Assembly (NCBI GenBank): GCA_027717985.1
Contig: JALLOO010000002.1
Location: 71,257-135,245 of the forward strand
Source of the DNA: Patescibacteria group bacterium AH-259-L05
GTDB lineage: Bacteria; Patescibacteriota; Patescibacteriia; UBA2591; UBA6264
Length of the DNA stretch: 63,989 bases
Direction of reading: 5' to 3'
The notes beneath the pieces were generated by a model, which saw nothing but the letters and a program-made list of their open reading frames with translations, was not told the origin of the DNA and did no database searches. The position numbers and the translations under genes are program-made. Positions within the stretch are counted from its first letter, which is position 1, and each line of letters starts with the position of its first letter. This document shows positions 18,651-27,209 of the stretch, in pieces.

Positions 18651-19211
18651 TTATTGAGATATTTTTAAAACAGATTTTAAAGCACTTGGGAGTTTATGTA
18701 TACCATCATCACCACTGAAATGTCTCATGTTACGTTCTATAATTATTTCAGCATGTAACTTTTTTTTAAAAAACTCTTTTCCATAATGGAGTGAAACCCA
18801 AGGATCATTATCAGAGTGTATTACAATAAATTTTTTACAATGAGATATTATTTTTTTCCAGTTGATAGGTTTAGTAAAAAAACTATTTAGCTCTTTATAC
18901 CCTAAGTTTGAGGTAAATCCAGCAATAAGAACAGCACCACCGATTTTTTGATTTTTTTGTAAGGTTTCACAATATCTCAGAATAGTGATACAGCCTAAGC
19001 TATGGCCAACAAAATAGCAGTTTTTATCTGGAATCCCTACTGTTTTTGTCAAATGCTTTAACCATGCGTTCATGTTTGGATGATTTGTGTTTGGCATAGC
19101 AGGAACGTAAACCTTAAAACCTCTTTTTTCTAACTCGTTTTTCAGCCAAGGTCTCCAGCCTTCTTCTGGATATCCTTCCCAGCCATGTATAAGAAATGCT
19201 CTTTTAGTCAT
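18651..19211 (-). CDS. Alpha/beta hydrolase (RBBP9/YdeN-like)
   Basis: KRAFLIHGWEGYPEEGWRPWL, FVGHSLGC, IHSDNDPWVSL, MRHFSGDDG. Confidence 0.8.
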   Translation of the reverse strand: MTKRAFLIHGWEGYPEEGWRPWLKNELEKRGFKVYVPAMPNTNHPNMNAWLKHLTKTVGIPDKNCYFVGHSLGCITILRYCETLQKNQKIGGAVLIAGFTSNLGYKELNSFFTKPINWKKIISHCKKFIVIHSDNDPWVSLHYGKEFFKKKLHAEIIIERNMRHFSGDDGIHKLPSALKSVLKISQ

Positions 19212-19327
19212 GATACCAATTAATTTAGACAATAAGTTATTAGTTTTTTAATTGTATCAATTTTTACCTTGTTTTGTAAAGATAAGAGTTGACGGAAAGA
19301 AAATATTGCTTATACTAAGTGATAATT

Positions 19328-20491
19328 ATGAAATATTTTATTAAAACATTTGGGTGTCAGCAAAACACTGCTGATTCAGAGCGCATTGCATCATACTATC
19401 AAGCGCGCGGTTATACACCGGCAAACAATTACGAAGATTCTGATGTGGTGGTAATTAATACGTGCGTGGTGCGCCAGCAAGCAGAAGATCGAGTGTACGG
19501 CTTGGCTCAAAATTTACAGCCATTAAAGGATAAAAATCCAGATTTTAAAATTGTGGTAACCGGGTGCTTAGTGGGCGCAGCAGCACGCGAGCCAACCGGG
19601 AAACTAGTGCGGCAAATGAAACGACGACTTCCGAATGTGGATGAATTTTTGCCTATTGAAGAAGTTGGTTTTGAGTATCAAGCGATTCGCGACGATAAAG
19701 AGCATGGATGGGTCCCCATATCTTCTGGATGTAATAATTTTTGCACGTTTTGTATTGTGCCGTTTTCTCGCGGCAGAGAAATCTCGCGGCCATTCCAAGA
19801 AATTATTGACGAAGTTAAACATTTAGTACAAGTTGGATATAGCAAACTTACGTTGCTTGGGCAAAATGTTAATTCGTATGGCTCGGATCTGGTTAAGAGA
19901 CATGAAGATAAACAAGTTAAATATTATGAGCTTCCTGATGGCAGGAAAGTAAAACCAGTAATAGTAAAGCATTTAGGCAGGTATCGGATTCCTACACTTT
20001 TCCCGTATCTTTTAGAAACAATAGCCAAGATAAAACAATTTAAAAAAATTTCATTTATTTCATCAAATCCTTGGGATTTTTCAGATGAGCTGATTGAGGT
20101 CATTTCAAAATACAAAAATATTGATCGTATACTTCATTTACCCGTGCAAGCGGGCGACAATAAAGTGTTAAAGCGCATGAATCGATGGTATACGCGGGAA
20201 CAATATATGGATTTAGTTAAGAAAATCAGAGGTAAAGTTAGGGGGGTATCATTTACTACTGACATTATTGTTGGGTTTCCGGGAGAAACAGATAAGGCAT
20301 TTCAAAACACTATTGATCTATCTAGGCGCATTAAGTTTGAACGAGCATTTATTGCATGTTATTCTCCTCGACCCGGAACTGTTGCAGCACAGTCACCGCA
20401 ATTTAAAGACGATGTGCCGTATGAGATAAAAAAACAGCGCTTTCACACGCTTGATAAGTTTATCAACTACAAATACCGAAAAGATAATTAA
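19328..20491 (+). CDS. miaB: MiaB-like tRNA methylthiotransferase (radical SAM)
   Basis: IKTFGCQQNTADSE, INTCVVRQQAEDRVYG, ISSGCNNFCTFCIVPFSRGREISR. Confidence 0.9.
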   Translation: MKYFIKTFGCQQNTADSERIASYYQARGYTPANNYEDSDVVVINTCVVRQQAEDRVYGLAQNLQPLKDKNPDFKIVVTGCLVGAAAREPTGKLVRQMKRRLPNVDEFLPIEEVGFEYQAIRDDKEHGWVPISSGCNNFCTFCIVPFSRGREISRPFQEIIDEVKHLVQVGYSKLTLLGQNVNSYGSDLVKRHEDKQVKYYELPDGRKVKPVIVKHLGRYRIPTLFPYLLETIAKIKQFKKISFISSNPWDFSDELIEVISKYKNIDRILHLPVQAGDNKVLKRMNRWYTREQYMDLVKKIRGKVRGVSFTTDIIVGFPGETDKAFQNTIDLSRRIKFERAFIACYSPRPGTVAAQSPQFKDDVPYEIKKQRFHTLDKFINYKYRKDN

Positions 20492-20558
20492 ATCGGGGGT
20501 TTGACTCCGGATATACACAAGATATACAAAATCAGGAGTCAAGCTCCCGATTTTTTTT
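20491..20558 (+). terminator. Intrinsic terminator
   Basis: AATCGGGGGTTTGACTCC...GGAGTCAAGCTCCCGATTTTTTTT. Confidence 0.8.
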
Positions 20559-20566
20559 GCAGTTTA

Positions 20567-20713
20567 TTAAAAAAACAAAGATATAGCATATACAAAGCCA
20601 AGTACTGCGCCCTCTACAGCTTTCGCAAAAGTTATGACTAGAATAGACGAGAGAGGGATAGAGAAGAGAAATAATCCCATCAATGCTACAAAGAGTCGTA
20701 TGTTTTTACTCAT
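20567..20713 (-). CDS. Small membrane protein, 48 aa (absent from the ORF track)
   Basis: MSKNIRLFVALMGLFLFSIPLSSILVITFAKAVEGAVLGFVYAISLFF*; upstream GGAGGGC. Confidence 0.5.
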   Translation of the reverse strand: MSKNIRLFVALMGLFLFSIPLSSILVITFAKAVEGAVLGFVYAISLFF

Positions 20714-20873
20714 GATGCCCTCCATTTTAAGGGGTAAGGTACAACAAGGATATTATATAACACTGTTATTTAAAGGGCAAGACCACTTATCCACATTAAA
20801 GATTTTTTATTTTAAAAAAGAAATCCCGCCAGCAATGTGGCGGGAAGCAGTTGGTCTGCTTAGTCCTTGATGC

Positions 20874-21095
20874 TTACAACCATTGCAGCCAGGCAAGGAG
20901 CGTGCCGATCAGCGTCGGAATTGCAGCATACTTCACCGTTACCACCAAACTGACTATGGGGGCAATAGAGAGAGCTGACCGTACACCTCTCCAACCATTG
21001 ATTGCATAGCCCATCACTGGAGCCATGAGGATTAGAGCGCCGGCAAGTGTTGCGAGCATTCCTAAGCAGAACTGTAGAGCCTCTGGAAAAGTCAT
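20874..21095 (-). CDS. Small membrane protein, 73 aa
   Basis: Hydrophobic ORF; SD aaaaggaggaacgtcATG. Confidence 0.55.
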   Translation of the reverse strand: MTFPEALQFCLGMLATLAGALILMAPVMGYAINGWRGVRSALSIAPIVSLVVTVKYAAIPTLIGTLLAWLQWL

Positions 21096-21233
21096 GACGT
21101 TCCTCCTTTTATTATGTAAGCATGTGAATTACCATGCAATTTTCATGGTAGAGGTTATCGGTTCTTCCGATATTATATTATGTTTATATTATACCACATT
21201 TCGCCCAAAATGTCAAGAGCAGATTTCCACTTT

Positions 21234-22406
21234 TTATACTTTTTCTAAGGCCTGTTTCAGGTCATTTATAATGTCATCCGGATCTTCAATACCGACCGAG
21301 AGGCGTACTAATCCATCAGTCAGTCCGCGTTCAAGACGTTCTTTTTTAGGAACTTCAGCATGCGTCATAGTTGCCGGGTGGGTAATCATGGTTTCAACTG
21401 CCCCTAAACTTTCTGCTAAAGAGCACAGTTTAACGTTATTCATTAGTTTTTTTCCTGCACTAATGCCACCCTTAAGTTCAAATGAAATCATGCCAGAAAA
21501 TCCACTCATTTGTTCAGCTGCGATATTATGTTGTGGATGAGATGCAAGACCTGGATAGGTTACTTTTTTAACTTTTGGATGACTTTGTAAAAATTCTGCT
21601 ACTATTTGACCACTTTCACAATGCCGCTTCATGCGCAAAGATAATGTTTTTACTCCTAAAAGCGTGAGCCAGCAATCAAATGGAGACGGCACGGCGCCAA
21701 TAGTTTTTTGTACAAATTTCATAGCTTCATATATGTCTTTACGATTCGTAATTAAAATGCCGCCAATAAGCTGATTATGGCCGCTGATATATTTAGTGGT
21801 TGAATGTATTACAATATCAGCACCAAATTCAAGTGGACGGAGTAATGCGGGTGTGGCAAAGGTGGAGTCAACTACATAGATAAGTTTATGCTGTTTTGCA
21901 ATATTTGCCATTGCACCGAGGTCGGTTATTTTTAAAAGTGGGTTAGTGGGCGTTTCAATCCAGAGCATTTTTGTATTTTTTCGAATTACTTGTTTTACTT
22001 TTGGCGGGTTTGACGTGTCAACATAGGTAAATTTTAAATTATACTTTGTCAAAATGTTATTAAAGTGACGAGAAACGCCGCCATAGACATCATCGGAACA
22101 CACCACATGATCACCTGCTTTTAAAAGTTTGGTACAACTGTCAATTGCAGCCATGCCAGAGGCGAATGCAACACCATATTTTCCTCCTTCAATTGCTGAA
22201 AGATTTTCTTCCATAATTTGGCGTGTAGGGTTTGCTGCGCGGGTATAGTCAAATCCTTTATCTTTACCAACCTGTTCTAATACATAGGTTGCGACAGAAT
22301 AAAGCGGTGGAATAATCGCGCCGGTTGTTTTATCTGGCTTAATTTTTGCCCGCACTACAAGCGTATCAAATTTCATATATATGGTTGGGTTATTATTTAT
22401 TAACAA
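21234..22406 (-). CDS. Cystathionine gamma-synthase/beta-lyase family PLP enzyme
   Basis: YTRAANPTRQIMEENLSAIEGGKYGVAFASGMAAI, VDSTFATPALLRPLEFGADIVIHSTTKYISGH. Confidence 0.92.
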   Translation of the reverse strand: MLINNNPTIYMKFDTLVVRAKIKPDKTTGAIIPPLYSVATYVLEQVGKDKGFDYTRAANPTRQIMEENLSAIEGGKYGVAFASGMAAIDSCTKLLKAGDHVVCSDDVYGGVSRHFNNILTKYNLKFTYVDTSNPPKVKQVIRKNTKMLWIETPTNPLLKITDLGAMANIAKQHKLIYVVDSTFATPALLRPLEFGADIVIHSTTKYISGHNQLIGGILITNRKDIYEAMKFVQKTIGAVPSPFDCWLTLLGVKTLSLRMKRHCESGQIVAEFLQSHPKVKKVTYPGLASHPQHNIAAEQMSGFSGMISFELKGGISAGKKLMNNVKLCSLAESLGAVETMITHPATMTHAEVPKKERLERGLTDGLVRLSVGIEDPDDIINDLKQALEKV

Positions 22407-22479
22407 TGCCCCGACGAGGGATCGAACCTCGATATCATTCTTAGGAGGAATGCGCTCTAATCCGTTGAGCTATCGGGGC
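22407..22479 (-). tRNA. tRNA-Arg(CCU)
   Basis: Anticodon stem-loop CATTC-CTCCTAA-GAATG; no encoded CCA. Confidence 0.9.
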
Positions 22480-22480
22480 T

Positions 22481-22635
22481 CTATTTAGTTATGAGGTTGG
22501 CTAATTCTAGAAGAAAGTTTGTTCGAGTATTAATAATTGCCAAAATAATTAAAATAACTGCGATAACTATGCTGATACTAAGAATTCGTTTGAGATCTTT
22601 TACTAAGTACTTTGTTTTATTTTCTATTTCGCTCA
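22481..22635 (-). pseudogene. Small membrane protein with apparent frameshift near its start
   Basis: MSEIE in one frame, then KTKYLVKDLKRILSISIVIAVILIILAIINTRTNFLLELANLITK* in another. Confidence 0.4.
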
Positions 22636-22759
22636 TTTGATAATTTAAAAATTGATTAGAAATTTGCCCACGATGTATATTGTAGGCAACTTTATATTGT
22701 TGTCAATGTATAATTAATTTGTTATTATGAATATAATAATAAGCTATTAATTATTTTTT

Positions 22760-23167
22760 ATGTTAGGAAAAGAAGGAAAAATAAAACCAGAAGATGCTGA
22801 AACTATTATTGGTGCAGGCGTTAAAGTAGAAGGGAGTTTTTCTGCGTTTGGTAATGTAATTATTAAGGGGCAGCTTTTAGGCTCCTTAGAGACAAAGAGT
22901 AATCTTGAGTTGCGAGAGGGCGGAAGAATTGAGGCAGATATTGTAGCAAAAAATGCATCAGTTGGCGGTGAGGTAAAGGGCAATTTTGATGTGGAAGAAA
23001 AAATTGAGCTTGCCTCTAGCGCCAAAGTTTCAGGAGATCTTACGTGCCGGGTGTTGGCCATTGAAGAGGGCGCAGTATTAAATGGACGATGTAGCGTTGG
23101 CGGTGGAACACCAAGTGCTGTTCCGGAGGAACGAGAAGAGGAAAGAGAGGAACGAGAAGAGGAATAA
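22760..23167 (+). CDS. Bactofilin (polymer-forming cytoskeletal protein)
   Basis: IGAGVKVEGSFSAFGNVIIKGQLLGSLETKSNLELREGGRIEADIVAKNASVGGEVKGN. Confidence 0.9.
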   Translation: MLGKEGKIKPEDAETIIGAGVKVEGSFSAFGNVIIKGQLLGSLETKSNLELREGGRIEADIVAKNASVGGEVKGNFDVEEKIELASSAKVSGDLTCRVLAIEEGAVLNGRCSVGGGTPSAVPEEREEEREEREEE

Positions 23168-23193
23168 TGGAGGCGATATAAGTCGCTGATATT

Positions 23194-23301
23194 ACCCAGC
23201 ACTCAATTTTGTAAGCATCTGTATTTTAGAGATACAAGGTTTTCTTGATAATGAATTTAAACTAAATGTGATGTTCACAAAAATTGAGGGCTGGGTGCTC
23301 G
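23194..23301. other. Structured intergenic element with long terminal stem
   Basis: ACCCAGCACTCAATTTTGT pairs with ACAAAAATTGAGGGCTGGGT about 65 nt downstream. Confidence 0.45.
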
Positions 23302-23324
23302 AAAATTAAAATTAATTTTCTCTC

Positions 23325-24107
23325 ATGTATTTTTATATTTACGATTCTTTTCTGGCGAAAAAAAAATATGCCAGGACTATTTCGAAGATAGAAATTCGGC
23401 TTGCACGGCTAGGCATTGATGGTAAAAAACGCCAGCTGACAGTTTTAAAGAATGTCAAAGAAATGGTAAATGATATATTAAAGCACGAATCCCCCACCAT
23501 TGTTGTCGTAGGGGGAGACGAAACATTTTATGCTGCAGCAATTCCTATGGCAGGCTCTCCCGCCGTTTTAGGTTTTATCCCAACTGATTCTCACTCAAGC
23601 GTTGCTCATGTGCTCGGTTTGCCATTAAATGAGTATGCATGTGATGTGATTTCAGCACGGCGAATTGAAACGGTAAGTTTTGGCAAGGTTAATAAACAGT
23701 ATTTTTTTTCATCCCTTGAGTTTACTGCTCATAAAGTTGTTTTAAATGTTGATGACACCTACCAAATTATTCCTAAGCGAGTAAAATCTATTAAGGTTAT
23801 TAACCTAGATTTGCTACAATTTGAGCAGTTGTCAGAAGAACCAGATTTTAAAAAAATGGCATCTAACCCAAAAGATGAATACTTAGAAGTGTTGATGGGT
23901 ACGCCAGGACAAAAGCTTTTATTCTGGCAAAGAAAAGAAAAACGTGATAGTTTATTCTTTGTTAAGAAATTAAAAGTTGATGCAAAGAATCCTAAAGATG
24001 AGGTTAACATTACCCTTGATAAAAATAAAATAGTAAAGACTCCTGCAGTAGTAGAATTGGCTCAAGAAAGACTAAAAGTAATTGTGGGGAAAGATAGACT
24101 TATTTGA
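23325..24107 (+). CDS. Diacylglycerol kinase-like (DAGKc/NAD kinase fold) protein
   Basis: TIVVVGGDETFYAAAIPMAGSPAVLGFIPTDS. Confidence 0.75.
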   Translation: MYFYIYDSFLAKKKYARTISKIEIRLARLGIDGKKRQLTVLKNVKEMVNDILKHESPTIVVVGGDETFYAAAIPMAGSPAVLGFIPTDSHSSVAHVLGLPLNEYACDVISARRIETVSFGKVNKQYFFSSLEFTAHKVVLNVDDTYQIIPKRVKSIKVINLDLLQFEQLSEEPDFKKMASNPKDEYLEVLMGTPGQKLLFWQRKEKRDSLFFVKKLKVDAKNPKDEVNITLDKNKIVKTPAVVELAQERLKVIVGKDRLI

Positions 24108-24133
24108 AGAATAAATTGTTCATACGTTAGTTT

Positions 24134-24784
24134 ATGCAAGATATTACAAAATATATTGAGCATACCAATGTGAGACCAACGGCAACCACCGTAAATATTA
24201 AAAAACTATGTCAGGAAGCAAAAAAATATAGTTTTTATGCAGTGTGCGTGAGCCCTATTTACGTTGCATTAGCGAAAAAAAAATTATTAAAAACAAATAT
24301 TGCTGTTGTTTGTGTAGTTGGATTTCCGCATGGAGGATCTGTCACTAAAACCAAAGTCATAGGGGCGAAGCAAGCAATAAAGGCGGGAGCTGATGAAATT
24401 GATATGACCATGAATATACAAGCGCTTAAAGATAAAAATTATAATTATGTACATGATGATATTAGTGCCGTGGCTCGGGTAGTACAAGGGAAAAAAGTGA
24501 AAGTGATTATAGAGACAGGATATTTAACACACGATGAGATAAAAAAAGCTGCCCAAATTGTAGAGGAAGCAGGGGCACATTTTGTGAAAACATGTACGGG
24601 GTATGGGCCGCGTGGTGTGCGCGTAGGCGATGTTCAATTACTTTCTCAGACATTGAAACAGATAGGCATTAAGGCGTCAGGAGGGATAGATACTTATAAA
24701 AAAGTTGTATCAATGATTAGGGCCGGTGCTGATCGTATTGGTACAAGTCATGGGCCGGAGATAATGAAATCATTAAACCATTAA
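24134..24784 (+). CDS. deoC: Deoxyribose-phosphate aldolase
   Basis: YIEHTNVRPTAT, VVGFPHGG, GADEIDMTMNI, KVIIETGYLT, FVKTCTGYGPRG, IKASGGI. Confidence 0.93.
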   Translation: MQDITKYIEHTNVRPTATTVNIKKLCQEAKKYSFYAVCVSPIYVALAKKKLLKTNIAVVCVVGFPHGGSVTKTKVIGAKQAIKAGADEIDMTMNIQALKDKNYNYVHDDISAVARVVQGKKVKVIIETGYLTHDEIKKAAQIVEEAGAHFVKTCTGYGPRGVRVGDVQLLSQTLKQIGIKASGGIDTYKKVVSMIRAGADRIGTSHGPEIMKSLNH

Positions 24785-24787
24785 AAC

Positions 24788-26251
24788 ATGAAGATTTTAT
24801 TTGTTGCTTCTGAATTAAATCCATTGATAAAAGTAGGAGGACTTGCTGATGTTGTTGGATCGTTAGCAAAAGAAATAAAACAATTTGGGCATGATATACG
24901 GATTATATTACCGTTTTATCAAAGTTTAAAAGAAAAAAGTTTGGATCCTTTAAAAAAAATTGCTGATATAAATATAAAGATTGAAGGAAGCGATGAGCCC
25001 GTCTTAGTATATCAGACTATACTTGATCACATCCCCCTCTATCTTATTAAAAACGACTCATATATAACCAATGGCGATATATATTTAGAAGTCAGTGAAT
25101 TTTCGTCTATAGCTCGATTTTTATTTTTTTCACAAGCAGCGGTAGAGCTGTTAGGGGAAATTGATTGGCAGCCAGATATTATTCACGTTCATGACTGGCA
25201 AACAGGCATCATACCGCTTCTTATTAAAATCAAGGGGTTCCCTATTAAAACGGTATTTACGATTCATAATTTACTTATTCAGGGCCAATGGAATTATAAA
25301 CAGAGTTTAGACTTTTTAGGACTTACGGGCGATGAGATTTCGTCGTTAAAACAAACAAAACAAGGTTTGTATGGCAAAGATCTTAATATTGTTCAGCAGG
25401 CGCTTTTAAATGCAGATGTGATTACGACGGTCAGTCCACAGTATGCCAAGGAAATAAAAACAGATTCATCATATGCCCGTGGTCTAGATACAGAGATTGT
25501 AAAGCGAGCAGATGATATATATGGGATTCTTAATGGCATTGATACGTATGCATTCAATCCAAAAAGTGATCCATATATACCAAAACAGTACTCAATTAAA
25601 ACACTTGATGATAAAGGAGAAAATAAGCTTTATTTACAAAAAAAAGCCGGTTTTAAACAGGACAAAAATATACCATTACTTGGCATGGTAACTCGCTTAG
25701 ATATACAAAAGGGCATTGATTTTCTGGCTTCTGCAGTAGACGATATGGTAGATATGGAATGCCAGATTGTTTTTTTAGGAACTGGTCAAGAAAAATATGA
25801 AAATATGCTTAAACAATGCGCTCAAAAATATCCTAAAAATGTAGCAGCATATATTCGGTTTGACGTAAAGCTTGCTCAACAAATATATGCGGGCGTAGAT
25901 ATATTTTTAATGCCATCGCGTTTTGAGCCATGCGGTTTGAGTCAGATGATTTCTATGCGCTATGGTACTATTCCAATAGTACGAGCAACTGGCGGGCTTA
26001 TTGACAGCGTAGAAAATATAACTATAAAACAAGGGTTATTTGGAAAGATAAAAAGTATTAAAGGAACTGGTTTTTGGTTTGATGCTCTTGATAAAGAAGA
26101 GTTTGTAACAACTCTTAAAAGAGTATTACATATATATTCTCAAAAAAAATTATGGCGTCAAATTCAGATCAATGCTATGAATACTGATTTTTCATGGAGA
26201 AAATCAGCTCAAAAATATATAAAATTGTACAAAAAACTTTTTCAAATCTAA
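24788..26251 (+). CDS. glgA: Glycogen/starch synthase
   Basis: MKILFVASELNPLIKVGGLADVVGSL, DVITTVSPQYAKEI, GILNGIDTYAFNP, PSRFEPCGLSQM. Confidence 0.95.
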   Translation: MKILFVASELNPLIKVGGLADVVGSLAKEIKQFGHDIRIILPFYQSLKEKSLDPLKKIADINIKIEGSDEPVLVYQTILDHIPLYLIKNDSYITNGDIYLEVSEFSSIARFLFFSQAAVELLGEIDWQPDIIHVHDWQTGIIPLLIKIKGFPIKTVFTIHNLLIQGQWNYKQSLDFLGLTGDEISSLKQTKQGLYGKDLNIVQQALLNADVITTVSPQYAKEIKTDSSYARGLDTEIVKRADDIYGILNGIDTYAFNPKSDPYIPKQYSIKTLDDKGENKLYLQKKAGFKQDKNIPLLGMVTRLDIQKGIDFLASAVDDMVDMECQIVFLGTGQEKYENMLKQCAQKYPKNVAAYIRFDVKLAQQIYAGVDIFLMPSRFEPCGLSQMISMRYGTIPIVRATGGLIDSVENITIKQGLFGKIKSIKGTGFWFDALDKEEFVTTLKRVLHIYSQKKLWRQIQINAMNTDFSWRKSAQKYIKLYKKLFQI

Positions 26252-26284
26252 TATGTTTCAAAATTTTAATGTTCTAATATTTTT

Positions 26285-26911
26285 ATGACCATAAATTGGT
26301 ACGGACAATCATGTTTTAAAATACAAGAAGGACAAAGAACAGTATTACTTGATCCCTATGGCCCAAAAAAATATGGGTTACGCGGCCCTCAACTTAAGGC
26401 ATCAGTAATTTTAGTGACTGATCCTGATGATGTAAAAGAAACTCAAAAAAAACTTAAAGAAAAAAGTTTTTTAGTGAGCGGACCTGGCGAGTATGAAGTA
26501 AAAGACATTGTTATATATGGCATTTTTTCACCGCAAAAGAAAGAGTCATTAACTATATACCATTTTGAAATAAGCGGAATCAAATTTGGTACCCTGGGGG
26601 AGATTGATAGAGCGCTTACCGATGAAGAACTTGAATCCTTAGATGGTGTAGAAGTTTTATTTGTTCCAGTCGGCGGAAAAACAGTAATGAGTGGTAAGGG
26701 CGCGATTGAAATTATTAATGCGCTTGAACCAAAGTTGGCAATCCCAACGTGTTTTAAAATTCCCAAGCTTAAAGCTGATTTATTTTCAGTGAGTCCGTTT
26801 TTAAAAGAGGTAGGGAAAAAACAAGTAGAAAAAATGAATAAATTAACCCTTAAAAGATCATCCTTGCCGCGCGAGGGAACAAAAATTGTAGTGTTACAGT
26901 CAGGAGGGTAA
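26285..26911 (+). CDS. Metallo-beta-lactamase-fold protein, degenerate metal motif
   Basis: MTINWYGQSCFKIQ...VLLDPYGP; VTDPDDV where HxHxDH is expected. Confidence 0.75.
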   Translation: MTINWYGQSCFKIQEGQRTVLLDPYGPKKYGLRGPQLKASVILVTDPDDVKETQKKLKEKSFLVSGPGEYEVKDIVIYGIFSPQKKESLTIYHFEISGIKFGTLGEIDRALTDEELESLDGVEVLFVPVGGKTVMSGKGAIEIINALEPKLAIPTCFKIPKLKADLFSVSPFLKEVGKKQVEKMNKLTLKRSSLPREGTKIVVLQSGG

Positions 26912-26918
26912 AAAAATT

Positions 26919-27209
26919 ATGGCAAATAAAGATAAAATCCCCTGGTATTTAGCATGGATAATTGGCATTATTATTTTTGTCACATGGTTTTTTAATCTGG
27001 ACTACCTTTGGAAAGGAAAGCAAAGCGCAGATTCATTTATGATATCAATTAAAGAAGCGATTTCTGAAGTGTTAAAAGGCTTTAAGGAAACAGGACAGGC
27101 GTTGCAATCATCAGATCCAACAGACTCTCCCTTGCCATTAGATAAAGAAAAATTAGATAAGTTAAAAGAAAAAATATTACAAAATGTCCAAGAAGAAATC
27201 ACAAAATAA
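26919..27209 (+). CDS. Hypothetical single-TM protein
   Basis: [21 protein letters not shown] then charged tail; overlaps gyrA start. Confidence 0.6.
   Translation: MANKDKIPWYLAWIIGIIIFVTWFFNLDYLWKGKQSADSFMISIKEAISEVLKGFKETGQALQSSDPTDSPLPLDKEKLDKLKEKILQNVQEEITK

Noticed and set aside
18365-18718. ORF with VDLGGIEPPPLQCECSALPLSYRP
   Set aside because: Typical spurious translation across a tRNA (tRNA-Ala) on the opposite strand.
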